Shown here piece after piece: positions 1 to 25,103 of a stretch of DNA of 64,000 nucleotides; position 1 is the first letter of the stretch; each line of letters begins with the position of its first letter. The DNA comes from Limanda limanda (lineage: Eukaryota; Chordata; Actinopteri; Pleuronectiformes; Pleuronectidae). The notes under the pieces were generated by a model, which did not search any database, was not told where the DNA came from, and saw only the letters and a list, made by a program, of their open reading frames with translations. Both the position numbers and the translations under genes were made by a program. The DNA is taken from NCBI RefSeq assembly GCF_963576545.1, contig NC_083649.1:10297146-10361145 (forward strand), read 5' to 3'.

Positions 1-694
1 AGGCAGTTGTCAGCCTCTCTTCAGACTTAATCTGACCCGAGTGCTGTCGGTAAAATTTCTGTTAATAAATAATATTAGTATACAACCAATATTCTGTATT
101 TGATCTATTTATTGAGTCCTATTTTTACGTTTTCACCAATGTTTATCTTCATCAGGAGGAGTCACACAGGTTGTGATCTGATCCATTCATCCTGGAGTGA
201 TGAAGACATCCTCCTTTCTCAAACAGCTAACCCCCATTTCCCTGTTCCATTTAAATAAAATATACTTTGTAGTCAGAATAAGTGAGAATATATCTGACTG
301 TACTATATGTCCATATGTACACGGGATTATGATGACGCTATTGTCCACATGACTCAGTCCAACAGGCAAACATTTCAGTTGATATTGATTCACTTGTAAA
401 CGGATGATAGCTAATGTCGTATGAGCTGTTCCGTATTAAAACAGCTCAGCCGTGAACTTGAGAGGTTTAATAAATCAAAAACATCCCTAAACTTGAACGA
501 TCATTCATTTTTTTTGTTTGGTGAGACGGCGGCGCGCTGGTGTTGTGATTCAGCGCCGCGGCGTTCATTGTTGTTCCGCTCGAACCTGAGGCCGGAAGCG
601 GGACGAGCTCACCGCCAGAGTCACTATCCATTTAAATATTCACAAAACACACGACCAGAGAAGCTGCAGCTCCGGTGAAACCACAGATACTCAC
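1..694 (-). other. zcchc10: start of zcchc10 intron 1 (non-coding)
   Basis: This stretch lies inside zcchc10, downstream of its first-exon splice donor on the minus strand. I searched the minus strand for the expected second-exon sequence carrying the CCHC knuckle and did not find it, so the rest of the gene must lie left of the window. The part around 520-690 is CpG-rich and belongs to the promoter-proximal region. No other gene is visible; short open frames here have no family resemblance. Confidence 0.6.
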
Positions 695-735
695 GCTTGT
701 CTCCGGGCGATGATCCTGTGCATGGGAGTCGCCAT
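695..735 (-). CDS. zcchc10: zcchc10 first coding exon (partial gene, off left edge)
   Basis: On the minus strand an ATG at 735 opens MATPMHRIIARRQA, followed directly by a consensus GTGAGT donor at 694-689. From memory, vertebrate ZCCHC10 begins MATPMHRLIARRQA, so this matches with one conservative change. The exon ends after two bases of the final Ala codon. ZCCHC10 is a small CCHC zinc-knuckle, serine-rich nuclear protein of poorly defined function. The start has A at -3 and G at +4, a good Kozak context, and the upstream sequence is CpG-rich. The gene is head-to-head with hspa4, and ZCCHC10 and HSPA4 are also neighbours in human 5q31, which supports the call. Only 13 full codons are visible; knuckle and Ser-rich tail lie outside the window. 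Confidence 0.85.
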
Positions 736-974
736 GCTGCGCTTCACTTTTTTCTCCTTCGTCGACAACGAATCAGTCTACTTCCGGTAAGTGTGAGGCA
801 ACCAGTGCTCTCTAATGGTCAAAGTAGAGAACTGCAAGTGTGTCAACCAGTCATCTTGACTCAAATAAAATAAATGATTCATTAAATTAAAAAAAAAACA
901 AGATAAAACTATCAATTGCACATCAAACTGTGAACATTTTATGTAAATTGAATGATAGTTGTTAAACAAAGCTC

Positions 975-1215
975 AATTTCTGTTGCCAGTAGGTGGCGCC
1001 ATCAGTATTATTACATCCAGACTAATAGATCTGTTCAAGTAGGGGCTCTGATATAGCGTGAGCAATTTTGTGTCAATTTTATTAGACAATGTTACAACAA
1101 CTTAATTTTCACACTGATCAGCAGGTGGCGCTATGACCCTGAGTGACACATAGAGCTGTTCAGGCTTGTACTCTGATCACAAGACAGAAGTCTGGTGGTG
1201 ATAGGACAATGCACA
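975..1215. repeat. two degenerate tandem copies with an AGGTGGCGCYAT core
   Basis: The core AGGTGGCGC(C/T)AT occurs at 991 and again at 1123, a spacing of 132 bases. Each is followed by a related segment (a ctgttca word, then ctctgat). Repeats with this core are common in teleost genomes; here only two worn copies remain. Confidence 0.45.
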
Positions 1216-1883
1216 GTGGAGTAATGACAACATCAACTCCTTCAGGGAAGGATGCACCTTCGTCGTACCTCAATGTTTACACGGTTTGAGGAAATGTCCC
1301 AATTCTGAGAGAGAGAAAGAGAGAGAGAGACGTCACCTTTGCAAGACATCAAAGATTCCTGTGATCTATGACCACTGTCACTGTCACTGCAGGAGTGGAG
1401 TTGTTCGATGACGGTCAGTATCAAAGGATTCATGGTCCATGTATGCCCGAGATACAGAACATCGTGTTTTGATGGCGTGTAATCAAACTTTGACGCCAGG
1501 CCACTGTCACACCGTTTTATTTATTTATTTAATTTATTTAAATTTTTTAAATTTACATAGTGTAAGATATTGTGCAATTAATAGGCAGTTGAAGTCCTAC
1601 CAATTTTAGTTCTATTTATCTTTCTTCTGCCCCAGTGTTTGTATTTGGTCCTGACACACATTCATAATTTATGTTTTGTCAACCCAAAATTGGGTATTTT
1701 TCCAGTTTTCCCTTGTTTTTCCAAATTTTTTTAATTGTAAATGTTCGAAATAAATCAAAATGAAAGAATGAACAGAAACACTTGAACATGTATGTGAATG
1801 TAAAACAGTGTACAAGTTTGTTAATAGTTAAGTAATAGACGATGGCATATACAGCTGGCAAATACTTGGCATCATTTGGCAAC

Positions 1884-2034
1884 ATATAATAATATTACTA
1901 TTACTACTTCTACTACTACGATTACTATTACTCATACTTCTACTACCACTAATAATAATGATAATAATACGAATAGTAATTTTACACATACTAATACTAC
2001 TACTACTTCTTCTAATAATAATAATAATAGAAAG
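1884..2034. repeat. degenerate ACT/AAT trinucleotide repeat
   Basis: About 150 bases made almost entirely of NAT/NAC/ACT triplets. It translates on both strands as Thr/Asn-rich or Ile/Ser-rich open frames, which are repeat artefacts rather than genes. Confidence 0.7.
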
Positions 2035-2346
2035 ATATATCCATGCTTCACTGTTGAGCATTTGTATAAACAATATTTAGAATTTACTGTTTATTTCCCT
2101 TATCTTTTTGTTTTCTCATGTTGGTGTACATGTGTTGTTGTTTTTCTCATTTAAAAATATGATCCTTTATGGACACAGATAATGGAACAGACTATCATTC
2201 CCCAACAGCAACTAATCCCGGGAAAATTAACACTGATTCTCTTTGCTCTTCTTCGTGCAATGTGGGTCAGAATAAACCCTGAAGTGTTTAAAAATGTCCA
2301 CAGATATTATTTCCCCTTAAAACCTCGAACATTGAAGCACCACCTC

Positions 2347-2808
2347 ATAGACATTTATAAAGACTAGATGTCTCGTCTGCGTTGCCGGCCAACGGAGTCG
2401 AACGTCCCCACATGGCGGCCATCTTGCCAGAGGCAGCTCGCTCACCTATAACATTGTGTTGGTAGTGGTAAATAACCATAACTTGCTCAATTTTCGACTG
2501 ATTTTTAAACGGTTTGGTTCGTTATAAACGTCAGAGATGTAGTTATGACACTGCATACGTATGAATAATTATGTTATTTTCTAAAAAAATATATTAAAAA
2601 TTTAATTTAATAATTTATGCAGTGTCATAACTTCATCTCTGACGTTTATAACAAACCAGACCGTTTAAAAATCGGTTGAAAATTGAGCAAGTTATGGTTA
2701 TTTACCACTACCAACACAATATGTTATGGGTGAGCGAGCAACCTCTGGCAAGATGGCCGCCATGTGGCAACGCAGACGAGGCATCTAGTCTTTATATATT
2801 TCTATGGG
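2347..2808. mobile_element. palindromic (foldback) MITE with 11-bp target duplication
   Basis: The two halves are near-perfect inverted repeats of more than 200 bases each, meeting in an AT-rich centre near 2565-2610. The outer ends read ATAGACATTTATAAAGAC on the left and its imperfect complement on the right. The right arm lacks about 23 bases present in the left (around 2385-2410). The 11-base string AGCACCACCTC directly flanks both ends (2336-2346 and 2809-2819), as expected of a target-site duplication. That size is in the range of Mutator-like elements, but the superfamily is inference. No transposase is encoded. The element sits just upstream of the hspa4 transcription start region. Confidence 0.8.
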
Positions 2809-2819
2809 AGCACCACCTC

Positions 2820-16926
<14,107 letters not shown>

Positions 16927-17274
16927 GTGTTGCGGCTGCTACCCGAGCTTCACCTCCGTCTGTCCTGCTTCTCGCCTCTGGTTACGTCGTTCTTCTGAGA
17001 TTGTGATTGATGACACAGCAGCATCTCTCTTCTGGAGACAGACAGCAGCATCTCTAATCAATACAGTTCATACGTCAGCCTCCTCATCATGTCGTTTCTC
17101 ATTTTCTTCAGAACACAAATATCACGCATAATATTAATATTGAATGGGATTATTTTATGACATAAAAGTTGTGAGTGTGGGATTAAAAACTGCTTCTTCT
17201 GTATTTCTTTGTTTTAATCAGCAGCTCCTGAGGACATTTAAGCACCGAATGTTCAGTAGTTCTGGGAAACTAGT

Positions 17275-17280
17275 AATAAA
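17275..17280 (+). terminator. hspa4: hspa4 polyadenylation signal, proximal
   Basis: AATAAA about 350 nt after the stop codon. A second AATAAA at 17663-17668 could serve a longer 3' UTR. The choice between them cannot be made from sequence. Confidence 0.45.
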
Positions 17281-17662
17281 CACAGGATTCTTGAAATTGT
17301 AAAATATAATGGCATGTCTCAATACAGTTTAGGTACAGTGGCACTTGTAAACGAACGTGGATTGTTCCAAATTGTACATTACATTTTTTTCACAACCAAT
17401 AATTGTAACTGCTGGAATGTCATGTATTTAGTTTAAGAGGAAAGACTGAGTTTTTGTGTTTACTTGTACTGTTTGTTCGAACTAGATACTACAAGTCACC
17501 GTCATGCAGTATATAATCGTTTGGCTTTTTCTCATTTAAGAGCAATGGTCCATTGGTTGTTTTCTGGTAGCCTTGTATTGCTTTTTTCTACCCAACTGTG
17601 AATGCTGGTCTAACAAATCACCTTCTGGGTGCTGCTGTTGTTGCCACATCACAAAAAACTAA

Positions 17663-17668
17663 AATAAA
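17663..17668 (+). terminator. hspa4: hspa4 polyadenylation signal, distal candidate
   Basis: AATAAA about 740 nt after the hspa4 stop, in AT-rich sequence. Confidence 0.4.
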
Positions 17669-18509
17669 TCAAATTAAGAAAAGCATATGAATTAATTGAT
17701 GATTCCTGACATTTCTTTCTAGTCCTTTGTGTTAATAAATCTCATTTAGACAAAACCTTTTTACATGTGGGATGATTTAATTTCTCAAAAATGATTAGCT
17801 AGGAAAAATATTTGTAGATAGATTGAATGACAATCATTGGCTGTTCTTTTTTTTTACTTCAGAAACAAAATATATAGGTAATACAATCTTTGTAGAAAAA
17901 TACTAATTCGCTATCTTGTATTTTAATACAAACATAAATATATGTGCCTCCCTGGTCCTGCCAGTAACTTTTTATTATTATTATATACAAATACAGACAA
18001 ATAAGCACATTTCAGTTTTTTAATCAAATAATTCAGTCTCGGGTTGAGCTGTAAACAATGGCTGAGGGTTGGGCTGGCAATCCCCCCCTCTTTAAAAAAA
18101 ACAATAAACACACATATATATATATACATATACGATTGTTGAATAAATAATTGTAAACACAAACAGATTTGTAACGGAAATCCCACTTTTAAAGGTATAC
18201 TCCTTCCACTCAAGTGTCGAATTATTATATTTTTATCAAACATATCATGTAGGGGGTTGAACTAGGGGCTAAGTTAAAGTACTTTGTCCTAAAGTCCTTT
18301 TAGTTGCTAACGTGCGAGAATATTATGCATTGATAACGTGTTCTTATAACAATTTATTATTCATTTATTTAATTATATACAAAGTTGTGTAATTTAATTC
18401 GCAGCTTAACTACTTACATTAAGTTTACATTACGTATTTCTCACATGTTAACGCAACATAAAAATCTGCGGAATAATCACGCGTAGTTTGCGCGTTACGA
18501 AACCTCCTG

Positions 18510-18642
18510 GTGTTTGTCCTCTTTGCCTTCCCGTACTCCTGGACTGTGGTCCGCGGTGTGTGTAGAGGATCGGGTCTGGAGCTGGTCTGGAGCTGGTCTG
18601 GAGGCAGCAGCTGTCAGTGCTGGTACTTGTGTCTCTGAGAAG
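18510..18642 (+). promoter_or_regulatory. rnf14: rnf14 promoter-proximal non-coding exon 1
   Basis: GC-rich segment containing a three-fold CTGGTCTGGAG-type repeat. It ends at a consensus donor (AAG then GTAAAG at 18643), which would splice to the acceptor at 19716-19717, eight bases before the rnf14 start codon. The 5' limit is a guess. GCTAGC-rich sequence follows within the intron (18752-18785 and 18956-18973). Confidence 0.5.
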
Positions 18643-19719
18643 GTAAAGAACACGTGTATCTCACTGTGTCCTGGGTCCTGTACCGTGTGCAGGAGGGTGA
18701 CACCGCAGAGCCACAGGTTCGATCCCCTCTGGAGCCCGAGCTGCTGTTTACATTAGCTTGCCATGCTAACTAGCATGCTAGCTATTGCAGGGCTACTCCC
18801 TAAAGTTACCTGTCTACTTATTTAGCTTGATTCCCTTCCTGTGTCGGGTTTGGTTGTTCGCCTCTGACCACAACAACACACATTGCTAAGTAATCTAATG
18901 TTAAACATTAAAGTTATTAAAACACGACTTGGTCTAATGTCGATAAAGTTAACTTATGCTAGCTAGCTAGCTGTTGGGCTACAGTGTAGCTTAACGAGAG
19001 CTGATGTAATGTACTGTCATGACTCAGGTTCCAGTTTATTAAATACTGTTAAATAAATGTTAAACCATCCAGTCTCATTCAGTAATTCTAAAATAAATCT
19101 TCATTGTGGTCGTGAAGCTCAGTTTGTGTCGTAGCGGTTTTTCCTGTATGATCACTTTTCAGGCTGAAGTCTGAGGAGCTGTGGAACTATTCCATCATAA
19201 AGGGGGACAGTTGTTTATTTTGTTAATTTACATCTTGTTCAAACGGATCAGTGTAGGTCAAATCACAAACAGGACATTTGTGTGTGTAGCAAAATCCAGC
19301 AGCAGAAACAACAGCCAGTCAACACTCAAATATTTCACTTCAACTGACCATTGACTGTGCAATGATCAATGTCAATTGATTAGTGTGACTGCTGGTTCAG
19401 CTGTCAGCTTTTTCTGCTGTTTGTTCTGCTCATTGTTCTTCTTTCGACTTCTGGTAGCTATTGAAATATTCACCCTTTTCTGCAGTTCTTGCAGTTACAA
19501 ACAACTCCTGCATATTTTAACCAATTTCAACCCTTTAGTTAAAACACTTGATAGTTCGGCTCGTTCAGGACGTACCCACTCATTTATTCCTTTTACCAAA
19601 TTCTTGTCGTTTGTATTGATCTGTTGTCTGTTGTCTTGGCCATTGCTACATACGTGTTTGGAACTGCTTTACTTTGACAATGATGGATTGATGTCACTCG
19701 TGTCATTGTTCTTGCAGGA

Positions 19720-19725
19720 ATGTAA
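19720..19725 (+). promoter_or_regulatory. rnf14: minimal start-stop uORF (ATG-TAA) abutting the rnf14 start
   Basis: Exon 2 begins at 19718 as GA followed by ATGTAAATG. The first ATG is followed immediately by TAA, and the rnf14 initiation codon at 19726 follows with no spacer, in the same frame. Start-stop elements of this form are known to hold initiating ribosomes and reduce main-ORF translation. It lies inside the mature mRNA provided the 19717 acceptor is used. Confidence 0.7.
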
Positions 19726-22700
19726 ATGTCTGAGGACAAGGAAGCCCAGGAGGATGAGCTGCTTGCTTTAGCAAGTATTTACGATGAGGAGGAGTTCCGC
19801 CGAGCCGAGTCGGCTCAGGGGGGAGAGATTCAGCTCTGTTTGGAGCTTCCTCCTGATTTCAAAATTGTTGTTAAAGGTACAGTGCTGTGAGAAAATGTGA
19901 GGCACTTCAGATGTTTTGATTGTTATTCATCATGTAATACCATGTGGGACGTGTCTGATCTCAAATCCATCCTGCATTAAGAGAATTCCTTTTTTGCACT
20001 GTCTGTAACTTCAACACTGAACTGTAGATGGTTTTCATAATGTTATTTTCTCCTAATCTTACTGAGACATTAGTTAATAAGACACACTCCTTCTGTCTTC
20101 TATCTTTTGCAGGAGAGAATAAATCAGAATACAATGTCTGCTTCTTGCCTCCTCTGGTGCTCAACTTCGAGCTTCCTGCAGAATATCCTTCCACGTTATC
20201 ACCAATCTTCACTCTCAGCTCCCAATGGATAACCAGAGCACAGGTAAGAACAAGCCCAAATAAAGAACGATACCAGCAACCCCATTTTCTCTGTCCAAGC
20301 TCTGGAAAGCAACCAAAATATTTTTCAAGATATTTGAGTTTGTTATCTTGTCTCTTGCCTCTTGTGGTTTATTTCTACCATAAATATGTAACAGCAGTGA
20401 AACAGAATAACTTAAACTTCATCACCCTCAATAACAGCTTTTTCTCTTTTTCTGCTTTACCTCATCAGATGAGTTCTCTGTGCAGACGTCTGGATGAGCT
20501 GTGGGAGGAGAACCAAGGCTGTGTGATTCTGTTCACATGGATCCAGCTCCTAAAAGAGGAGGCTGTGGACTTTCTTGGAATCCAGTCTCCCCTTGAAGTC
20601 ACAAGGGGAGGAAGTAAGGCAGGTGGGGAGCGCAGGAAAACCGACCCAGCAGCTACAGGTATAGTATTTCTTTTTTTGTGATGCATGAACATTAGCCAAG
20701 ATAACAAAGGAAGTATAGATCATGTTGTATTTTGTAATCTCACTTCATTAAAAGTTATACTGAGAAGGTGAGAGCAAGTACTGTTTTTTTTGCTAAAATA
20801 TGTGTGAGGCATGAATTGAGTGAATTATGATTCTATAGAGTCAGTTGTATAGATGTCCACTAAATTAAAAGGTGATTTACCTATTATCCTCAGCTCTGAC
20901 ACAGCCTGGGAGTCTTTCTGAAAACGCTGAGGGGAAGAAAAGAGAAGTGAAGAAGGGAAAGTCTGAAATGCAGTATGCGGCGTCTTCTCCACTGGACCCG
21001 CGGACCGTCCTGTTGAGGGACCCACATTCTGACCTCCTACCTCAGCTCCTGGACTTTGATGAGGCGCAGCGCCAGAAGGTGTTCGACAGCAAGGGGTTCT
21101 GCTGTGGGATCTGCTTCCTAGAGAAGCTGGGCTCCATGTGCCTCTGCTTTAAGGAGTGCCAGCACGTCTACTGCAAGGCCTGCATGAGCGAATACTTCCA
21201 GATCCAAATACGGGACGGGAACGTTCAGTGCCTTAATTGCCCTGAAACAAAATGTACCTCCTTAGCCACACCATCACAGGTACGGTGCGTTCACACGGTA
21301 TGAGTGTATGTCTGTGTTTTTAGTTCTAAAATCATTTTACACTGTAACTTCCCACGGTGCAACTTCCATGCTCTACAGCTTTATCATTTCTATTTTACCA
21401 ATCGCTCCTGTGTTTCCCTGCCTCTGTCTTAATTCTGCAGGTGAAGCAGCTGGTGGATGAAGAGCTGTTCGCACGCTATGACCGCTTGCTGCTTCAGTCG
21501 TCTCTGGACCTCATGGCCGACGTGGTCTACTGTCCCCGTCAGTCCTGCGGCACCGCCGTTATGGTGGAGCCAGACACAACCATGGGCATTTGCACTGCCT
21601 GCCAGTATGCTTTCTGTACACTGTGCAAGCTCGGTTATCACGGTGTTTCCAACTGTAAAATCCCTGCAGGTAATGTTATTGGAAATATAGTAGTAAGAAG
21701 TTATTATTTTAGTATTGCTATATAGTGGTTAAGTGTAATTCTCCTGATAGTTTGGTATGGACACTGCCCTTCAATTTAAACACAGATTTGTAACTTGTTC
21801 TGTGATTTTACCTGATAGATTCTTATTTTCCTACCAGGTTGTTTTAATGGAGAAAAATCTGAAGTGTAAAAACAGTATTGAGTTATTTCACTGTTTATCC
21901 ACTTGTCTCCGTCCGCTGTATTTTCGCTTTATCATTTTATGTTGCTTCTTTTATTCTAAACGGACATTTTTGAGATCAACTGCTTGTGGGTAAAGCTATT
22001 AATTCATAAATTCAATTTTACACAATACATTTCAGAAATGATTAACTCCAAACTTTTAGATCTTTGATTGCTGAAACCGTCATAACGTTTCTTATGGATT
22101 TGAGACATTGTGATGAAAAGTTCTGAGTTGCTTTAATGTTTATATTTTCCAAGATGCCAATAAAGGATTGATTCATTAAATCGTAACATTTCTAAAGAAT
22201 AATCAATTGGAACATTACCGAGCCGGACTCTTCACACTAAACCCAGTTCTATCCCTGCCTTTGTTCGTGTCACAGATGAGCTGCGTAATCTCAGAGACGA
22301 ATACCTGTCAGCCACGACTGAGGGGAAAAAGTTCTTGGAGCAGCGCTTTGGGAAGAGGGTGATCCAGAAAGCAGTGGAAGAATCCTTTAGCAGAGACTGG
22401 CTCAATGAGAACTGCAAATCCTGTCCACGCTGTGGAACCAATATCCAGGTTGGGCTCCCCCTGCTGGTCACAGCACATTAGAACAGCCTTTGAACATCAT
22501 CATGTCCCTTCTGTTAAACTGTACTAACTCTGTCCTGTAGCTCACGTCCAGTCCCAGGGTTTGATGTTTGCTGCGTCTTCTCTCTGTGATGTTTTGTCTC
22601 TGCAGAAAGTGGACGGCTGCAACAAGATGACCTGTACCTCGTGTAAACAATACTTCTGTTGGCTTTGCCTGGGCGTCCTCAGCAGAGTCAACCCTTACAG

Positions 22701-22893
22701 CCACTTTAACAACCCACATTCACCCTGTTTCAACCAGTGAGTGATCGCTTCCTCTTTTCAATCCGTCAGTGGCGCTTTTATATCCATCTGCAATGCGGAG
22801 CTCTGAACGTGTGCTGTCTTTCTCGCCCGCAGACTCTTCCATGGTGTGGATCTGGATGACGAAGATGCCTTGTGGAGCGATGAGGAGGACTGA
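19726..22893 (+). CDS. rnf14: RNF14 (ARA54), RBR-type E3 ubiquitin-protein ligase, 8 coding exons
   Basis: RING-between-RING E3 ligase, known as an androgen receptor co-activator and as a ligase acting on stalled-ribosome substrates. Coding exons: 19726-19876, 20113-20243, 20469-20658, 20894-21279, 21441-21669, 22276-22448, 22606-22736, 22833-22893. Total 1452 nt, 483 aa (human 474). An N-terminal RWD domain (about residues 10-140) starts in DELLALASIYDEEEF. A charged linker leads to RING1, beginning CCGICF near residue 227, then the IBR and then RING2 with CKSCPRCG and DGCNKMTC. By alignment with parkin, the catalytic cysteine is that of DGC, about C425. The acidic C-terminal tail WSDEED resembles the human tail. 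All splice sites are GT-AG. The next gene upstream on the same strand is hspa4. Confidence 0.95.
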
Positions 22894-23551
22894 GCCCAGT
22901 GCGGTGCTTCTCGAACCGCTTGCTCCTTCAGAATGCACTTTAGCTCATGATACCATCACTTCACCTTCTCTATGTCTGGATCAGAACAACAGTCACTGCA
23001 ACCGTTTACCGAGATATGATTTTTGGAAAGAATAATTTCTTGCTACTGGTTGCGCGGATTTAATTCATTATTTTAATTTGACCTTACAGATTGTCCCAAC
23101 GGAGGATATTCATGACAGAGCGTCCTCTGATTGGGTTACTGGGGTTGCGATAATCGTTGTGTGTTTGCCCGTCAGAAAAGGAAATCCTCTCTCGTTAAAC
23201 AGCAAAATAGATTTATTCACACTTTGTACAACTGACATTTTAATGTTGCCAAATGTTAGTGTCAGACGGAGGCCATACTCTGTTGGTTATGTCTAAATAC
23301 AAAAACGATTTTGTATGTTAATTTATGTGTTTTTTTTCCTTCTTCAAATCTGATTACATTGAGGACTCTGATGAAAAGACATTTTGTGTTTGAATTTGCA
23401 TCAGATCGGTTTTTCATTGTTCAATGGTTCAAAAGTTAATGTTGGTCAGAGTTGTTTAAAAGACAATCCCTTGTTCAGAATTGCACAGATTCAACTTTCC
23501 CGTAAACGCAGACCTACGGTCACTTCATGCCTCACATGTAAGTTACGTTTG

Positions 23552-23557
23552 AATAAA
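23552..23557 (+). terminator. rnf14: rnf14 polyadenylation signal
   Basis: AATAAA about 660 nt after the stop. It is the last good signal before the retrotransposon begins at 23685. The stretch 22894-23684 is otherwise plain 3' UTR. Confidence 0.5.
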
Positions 23558-23684
23558 GGATTTACAGAATCCTGCTGCAAGACATTTAACATAATGTTTC
23601 TCAAAATAAATGTTACCATGGAACACATTGTCTGTTTTATTCACATGATCCCAAACTGAAAAAATGCAGCTTGTTAATTATCTG

Positions 23685-24113
23685 TGTTGGGGGAGCCTGG
23701 TCTTGCAAGGGTTAACAGTGGTACACAAACTGGAACAGAGCAGTCAGACGCAGGGGTTGTGGTGAATATAACTGAGGCTTTTTATTTATAAACTCAGGGG
23801 AAAAAGGGAGGAGGGCGCATAAAGGTAACTCAAAAAGCTTCACCGGTCTGGCAGTTTGCATCTGGGGCTCTGTCGGCCTCTTCCTGTTCCAATGAGAGAG
23901 ATACAGCAATTAATCCTCTTCATAAAAATAAAAGGCTGGCCTCTTACCCCGAGACTGTCTGGGGTAAGCGTCTGGTTTCCACTCCTCTGTAGCTCAAGAG
24001 ATTCTGTATCCTCTGGTTGAGGTTTTTAAGATGGCTCCTGATGGCCTGGTGATTCAATCCACCTGTGAGGGACAATCAGAGACACCTGGGAGGGGAGGAG
24101 TTCCCTATGAGGA
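23685..24113 (-). repeat. 3' LTR of the Gmr1-like element, truncated at its inner end
   Basis: It matches the 5' LTR over about 425 bases with a handful of substitutions and small indels, so the copy is not brand new. It lacks about 45 bases at the inner end: sequence jumps from LTR directly into the RT/RNase H region at a short shared TCCTC. The polypurine tract is lost with that deletion. Confidence 0.8.
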
Positions 24114-24124
24114 CTTTCTTCAAG

Positions 24125-24562
24125 TTATGGAAGGCCAGCTGTGTCTGTTCCGTCCACTTCACTTTTGCTTGTCAGCTCATGTAAGGGGTCCGCTAAAGAG
24201 GCAAAGTTAGGAATGAATTGTCTGTAATACCCCAATAACCCTAGAAAGGTTCTCACCTGACGTTTGGTCTGGGGTTGGGGCCAGGTTGTTATGGCATCCA
24301 CCTTCTTTACCTGGGGTTTCACATTTCCTCGTCCGACAGTGTACCCAAGGTAATTTGCCTCCTCCAAGGCGAGGGAGCACTTTGCAGGGTTAGCTGTCAG
24401 TTCCGCCTCTCGTAAGGCCTGGAGAACAGGTGCTAGGTGATGCAGATGGTTCTCCCATGACGTGCTGTGGATAACAATGTTGTCCAGGTACGCCGCAGCA
24501 TGGGCCAGGTGTGGCCGGAGCACTTTATCCATGAGCCTAGGTGTCAAACAGAGAAATCTCAT
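24125..24562 (-). pseudogene. reverse transcriptase remnant (palm and thumb), catalytic motif altered
   Basis: Starts at RLMDKVLRPHL, after an internal deletion that removed the first part of the palm with the first catalytic Asp. The YxDD box reads YLDN, so one catalytic aspartate is replaced. The thumb (FLGLLGYYRQFIPNFA) is clear. The frame then shifts near 24170 and runs into the truncated 3' LTR; no RNase H is present. Confidence 0.8.
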
Positions 24563-25103
24563 TTAACTTTCTATAGTCATTGCAGAACCTAATGCTGCCA
24601 TCTGGCTTCCCAACAAGGACTATAGGACTGGACCAGGCACTGTGTGACTCCTCCACCACCCCAAGGTCAAGCATTTTCCTCACCTCCTTTCTGATGGCCT
24701 CCCTTCCGGCCTCTGGGATTCGGTATGGTCGTAGCCTTACTGTCTTTCCCGGCTCTGTTCTGATGTCATGGGCGATGGCTGTTGTTCGACCCGGCGCCTC
24801 AGAGAAGACATCTCTGTTTCTATCGAGCAGTTCTCGGAGACCTTGTCCTTGCCTGGATGACAGCTGGTCGCTCATGTTCACTGGCGGGAGGACCTGGGGA
24901 GGCAGGTTAGCTAGCAGGACATTAGAGGGGATAGGGAGAGGCTCATGCCATGGCTTCAGCAAATTTACATGGTAAAGTTGTTGGGCTTTCCTACGGCCTG
25001 TCTGGCGTACACGATAATTCACAGGCCCCACCCGTTCCAGTATTTCATAAGGCCCTTGCCACTTAGCTAAAAACTTGCAATCATTTGTTGGAATTAAAAC
25101 CAT
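24537..25103 (-). pseudogene. integrase GPY/F tail fused in frame to the reverse transcriptase N-terminus
   Basis: One 188-codon frame begins with an integrase C-terminal GPY/F-like module (KWQGPYEILERVGPVNYRV) and continues without a break into the RT fingers: RLRPYRIPEAGREAIRKEV, the SAWSSPIVLVGKPDG motif and FCNDYRKLNEI. This uninterrupted join shows that integrase really precedes RT and that the order does not come from later shuffling. The frame ends where the RT palm is deleted. Confidence 0.85.

Larger units (their letters stand above)
736..2346. other. zcchc10-hspa4 intergenic DNA
   Basis: Non-coding spacer between the divergently transcribed zcchc10 and hspa4. It holds degenerate tandem repeat copies (about 975-1215), a short GA run near 1305-1330 and a trinucleotide-rich stretch (1884-2034). 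The rest is AT-rich with no supported gene. Confidence 0.6.
16927..18509 (+). other. hspa4 3' UTR and hspa4-rnf14 spacer
   Basis: The AT-rich sequence after the hspa4 stop codon contains two AATAAA polyadenylation signals (17275 and 17663). It continues as ordinary AT-rich spacer until the rnf14 CpG-rich promoter near 18480. No gene was seen in it. Confidence 0.6.
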
